Source of the DNA: CAZWCX01 sp964632945
Lineage (GTDB): Bacteria > Planctomycetota > MHYJ01 > WSZJ01 > CAZWCX01
Reading direction: 5' to 3'
NCBI GenBank assembly: GCA_964632945.1
Contig: CAZWCX010000046.1
Coordinates: 1-50,128 of the forward strand
DNA: 50,128 nucleotides
This document shows, one piece after another, positions 47,383 through 50,128 of the stretch (positions are counted from its first letter, which is position 1; each line of letters begins with the position of its first letter). Both the position numbers and the translations under genes were made by a program. The notes under the pieces were generated by a model. That model made no database searches and was not told the DNA's origin. It saw nothing but the letters and a program-made list of their open reading frames with translations.

Positions 47383-49386
47383 CTACGCCTCGTCGAGGAC
47401 GTCGCGAACGCTCTGAGCGAGCCGAACCGGAGTGAAAGGTTTTTGCAGAAATGCGATAGCTCCGGTTGCGACCCCTCTGCGGAGCAATCCGCTCTCGGTA
47501 TGGCCGGACATGTAGAGCACTCGGATGCCCGGGAAGCGGGCACGGATCCGCTCCGAGAGATCGTAGCCGTTCATTCCCGGCATCACGACATCGGTCAGCA
47601 GGAGGTCGAATCGCCGGTCGGCACGGAGAGCGACCTGGAGCGCCTCCTCGCCGGAACCCGCGGATTTCACGGTATAGCCGGACGACTCCAGGACGCCCGT
47701 CACCAAAGAACGGACCATCTCCTCGTCCTCCGCCACCAGGATCCACTCCGTGCCGTGGGGTGTGTCGTCGGTGATGGCGGCACTCGGAGACTGGGTGGGG
47801 GCATCCGCCACGCGGGGCAGGAGGATATCGAAGCGGCTGCCCTCCCCCGGCGTGCTGGTCACCTCGACGAAACCGCCCGCGCGATCGAGGATGCTGTAGA
47901 CGGTGGCCAGACCGAGGCCGGTTCCACGTCCGCGGCCCTTGGTGGTGAAAAACGGCTCGAAGATCCGTGCGCGGACCGATTCGTCCATTCCTTCCCCGCT
48001 GTCGACGACGGTGAGGAGGACGAACGGGCCCGGATGCAGGCGTACCCGCCGGCGCGCTTCCACATCCCCCAGCACGCAGCCGGCGGCTTCCAGGGTCAGG
48101 GTTCCGCCCCTGGGCATGGCGTCGCGCGCATTGGCCGCGAGATTGACGATGATCTGTTCCAGCTGTGTCCGGTCCATGGACACCGAGAGGTTCTCCGGTG
48201 CGGTGACGATGCGAAGCCGAACATCGTCGCCGAGGATCCGACCGAGCATCATTTCCGATTGACGGAGGACCGAATTGACGTCCAAGACCTCCGGATTGCT
48301 GACCTGCTTGCGTCCGAAGGCAAGGAGCTGGCGGGTAAGTTGGGCCGCGTGATCGCACGCCTTCAGGATCTGTTCCGCGAATTTTCGGTTGGGATCGGCC
48401 GCCGACATTTTCAGCAGCAGCAGCTGGCAGAATCCGGTCGTCGCCGTGAGCATGTTATTGAAATCGTGGGCGACCCCGGAAGCCAACCGTCCGAGCGCCT
48501 CCATCTTGTCCGCCTGGAATCGCTCTTCGTCTCCCCGACGACGACCGAAGACGTCCCGAAGGCTGGCGATGATGAGGGGCTTGTCGGGACGGAGGAAGAC
48601 GCGGGTGAACAGGATCTCCACGGCCATGAGGGAGCCGTCCCGGCGGGTCAGGAAGACCTCATGGGGGGTAGGGACGGGTTCCATTCCGGGCGGTGCGCCG
48701 CAATCCACGAGCGCCTCGGCAAGTCTCGGCATCTGGGGCTCGGGGACGATCGAGAGGAATCGACTGCCCTTGAGTTCGTGCTCGCGGTAGCCGAGGATGG
48801 ACTCCGCCGAAGGGTTGACGGATTCGACGACCTGGTCCTCGGTCAGGATCACGAAGGCCTCTGCGAGCGGCTGCAGCGTCGACCGGATTTCCGCTGCGTC
48901 GAGCGGACGAGGGGTAGGTCCGGGCGAGGATGCTTCGGACACCGCGCCACTCTGTGCCCGGTCCCCGATGCAGGGCGGGGGGGGGACATTCGATCCCGGG
49001 GGGCCGGGGCGCGCGCCGACAATCTGCGCCAACGCGAAGTCGAAATCCTGGAGCCGATCCGCGGGCAGAAAAGCGTCCGCGCGCAAGCGGACCAGGTCGG
49101 CCGCATTGTCATCCCCTACCCCACGGGCGACGACCAGGAGGGGAACTCCGCCCAGGCGACCGCGCAGGGTGCTGAGGAGTGCGGCGACTCCAGCCTCCTG
49201 GGCGAGTCCGACGAGGACAATGGCGTCCCAGGGGCCCTGGGTGGAGCATCGCTCTGCCTGATCCGCATCCAGGACGACCCGGCAATCGTGGGGGGTGTCG
49301 GCGGGTTCCTGGAGGTGCGCGAGGAGCGCCGATCGCTCCGGTGGGGCGTGTCCCAGTACGACGAGTCGCAGGGGAGGAAGTTTCAT
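47383..49386 (-). CDS. PAS-containing hybrid histidine kinase
   Basis: This 667-residue kinase has no membrane segment. A degenerate receiver-like N-terminal domain (about residues 8-125; WDAIVLVGLAQEAG) is followed by a PAS domain (about 165-285; ESVNPSAESILGYREHELKG). The HisKA region has GVAHDFNNMLTA (phospho-His), and the HATPase has IIVNLAANARDAMP, VDSGEGMDE and GRGTGLGLATVYSI. The C-terminal receiver has LVAEDEEMVRSLV, LLLTDVVMPGMNG and FLQKPFTP. The group is typical of NtrB-like hybrid kinases. It lies directly below the rRNA terminator and is first in a minus-strand cluster with the double receiver. GTG 49395 is an alternative start; neither has a clear ribosome site. Confidence 0.9.
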   Translation of the reverse strand: MKLPPLRLVVLGHAPPERSALLAHLQEPADTPHDCRVVLDADQAERCSTQGPWDAIVLVGLAQEAGVAALLSTLRGRLGGVPLLVVARGVGDDNAADLVRLRADAFLPADRLQDFDFALAQIVGARPGPPGSNVPPPPCIGDRAQSGAVSEASSPGPTPRPLDAAEIRSTLQPLAEAFVILTEDQVVESVNPSAESILGYREHELKGSRFLSIVPEPQMPRLAEALVDCGAPPGMEPVPTPHEVFLTRRDGSLMAVEILFTRVFLRPDKPLIIASLRDVFGRRRGDEERFQADKMEALGRLASGVAHDFNNMLTATTGFCQLLLLKMSAADPNRKFAEQILKACDHAAQLTRQLLAFGRKQVSNPEVLDVNSVLRQSEMMLGRILGDDVRLRIVTAPENLSVSMDRTQLEQIIVNLAANARDAMPRGGTLTLEAAGCVLGDVEARRRVRLHPGPFVLLTVVDSGEGMDESVRARIFEPFFTTKGRGRGTGLGLATVYSILDRAGGFVEVTSTPGEGSRFDILLPRVADAPTQSPSAAITDDTPHGTEWILVAEDEEMVRSLVTGVLESSGYTVKSAGSGEEALQVALRADRRFDLLLTDVVMPGMNGYDLSERIRARFPGIRVLYMSGHTESGLLRRGVATGAIAFLQKPFTPVRLAQSVRDVLDEA

Positions 49387-49521
49387 GGGGGGCACGCGCG
49401 AGGATCCAGTTCGGGCGTTCCGTCGCCCCGTGTCATCACGGGCGGAAGCTCATGCCATCCCGGCAGATGGGCATAGGGGGTAGAGTACATCCTGGAGCGG
49501 GGGAAACCAAGGGAAATCGCC

Positions 49522-49564
49522 CGAAAAACAGACACGCCTCGCGGGCCGAAGCCCGCGAGGCGTG
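49522..49564 (-). terminator. Rho-independent terminator of rRNA operon
   Basis: CACGCCTCGCGGGC (49533-49546) and GCCCGCGAGGCGTG (49551-49564) form a 14-bp perfect stem with a CGAA loop. On the minus strand it is followed by TCTGTTTTTC, a U-tract. It lies 8 bp below the 5S rRNA 3' end. Confidence 0.88.
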
Positions 49565-49571
49565 AAGATTA

Positions 49572-49695
49572 TGCCCGGCAGTGACCTACTTTCCCCGTCA
49601 GACTTATCGCCGCGAGTATCATCGGCCCCAAGGGCTTAACTGCCGAATTCGAAATGGGATCGGGTGTTTCCCCTTGGGAATTGGACCACCGGACA
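49572..49695 (-). rRNA. rrf: 5S ribosomal RNA
   Basis: The minus strand reads a typical 5S rRNA: TGTCCGGTGG at the 5' end pairs over about 11 bp with ACTGCCGGGCA at the 3' end. The conserved CCCATTTCGAA and GTAGGTCACTGCCGGGC blocks are present. Ends are set by the terminal helix and may be off by a few bases. It lies about 105 bases after the 23S 3' end. Confidence 0.93.
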
Positions 49696-49799
49696 AGATT
49701 GCGAAAATTGTTTCGGTGTGCAGTTCAAGAGTGCGTGGCAGAAGAGGCCGGCAGGCGAGCCTCACATGGATGCTCCCGCGTTCAATGGGAACAATATGT

Positions 49800-50128
<329 letters not shown>

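Noticed and set aside
47122..49476. 784-residue open frame on the plus strand
   Set aside because: Antisense to the hybrid kinase and double receiver, whose motifs are intact.
49696..49799. tRNA in the 23S-5S spacer
   Set aside because: No cloverleaf, T-arm GTTCGA block or CCA-like end visible in the 104-base spacer.

Overview
The window is a high-GC bacterial chromosome segment. Its gene content fits a planctomycete-like, Gram-negative-type cell envelope: a very large Ser/Thr kinase with TPR repeats, an ECF-type sigma factor opening RFPTTHW, Tad/Flp pilus genes, lipoprotein outer-membrane factors, and 23S-5S rRNA with no 16S visible. The phylum is an inference from gene style; no 16S is present to test it.

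Layout. 1-3058 (minus): part of a Tad/Flp pilus operon (CpaB, an FHA-CpaF fusion ATPase, a STAS protein). 3373-13441 (plus): a heavy-metal (copper/silver-type) RND efflux operon with a Cys-rich leader protein, a periplasmic adaptor carrying an array of Cys-rich metal-binding modules and an in-frame UGA, a giant CusA-like pump and two TolC-family lipoproteins. 13455-24221: a Cache-domain histidine kinase, an unknown membrane protein, an ECF sigma factor, a TPR protein with a small membrane protein, and a 1497-residue kinase-TPR protein. 24237-30772 (minus): an S41 protease, a protein with two Hfq/Sm-like segments, three TadE/TadG-type pilus proteins with an exported partner, and three Flp-type pilins. 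31177-41812 (plus): a PTS IIA protein, HemW, a WD40 protein, a GspK-like pseudopilin fused to a lectin-like domain, a subtilisin, a BamE-like lipoprotein, a FosA homologue and an SDR. 41813-45416: two NarL-type response regulators set in gene-poor sequence with an assembly gap, homopolymer runs and palindromes. 45417-49386 (minus): a hypothetical gene, a membrane-anchored double receiver and a hybrid histidine kinase. The 5S and 23S (partial) rRNAs close the window on the minus strand.

Two observations stand out. First, the efflux adaptor reads through a TGA codon in the same frame. A hairpin of bacterial SECIS type follows it, and the codon falls beside Cys residues in a metal-binding module, so this is a candidate selenocysteine site in a metal-efflux adaptor. 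TGA is an ordinary stop elsewhere in the window, so the genome is not simply recoded. Second, three putative sigma-54 promoters (GGCAT-type -24, GC at -12) precede cpaB, the pilin operon and the GspK-like/subtilisin operon. Each has the 9-mer TTTGGATCC (or its complement) about 90-145 bp upstream. This suggests one enhancer-binding activator linking the pilus and the exported pseudopilin/protease operon.

Other notable items are a palindromic repeat present at both ends of the window, a CusA with a periplasmic insertion of about 240 residues, and an SDR lacking the catalytic Tyr and Lys. No tRNA, CRISPR array or insertion sequence was recognised.
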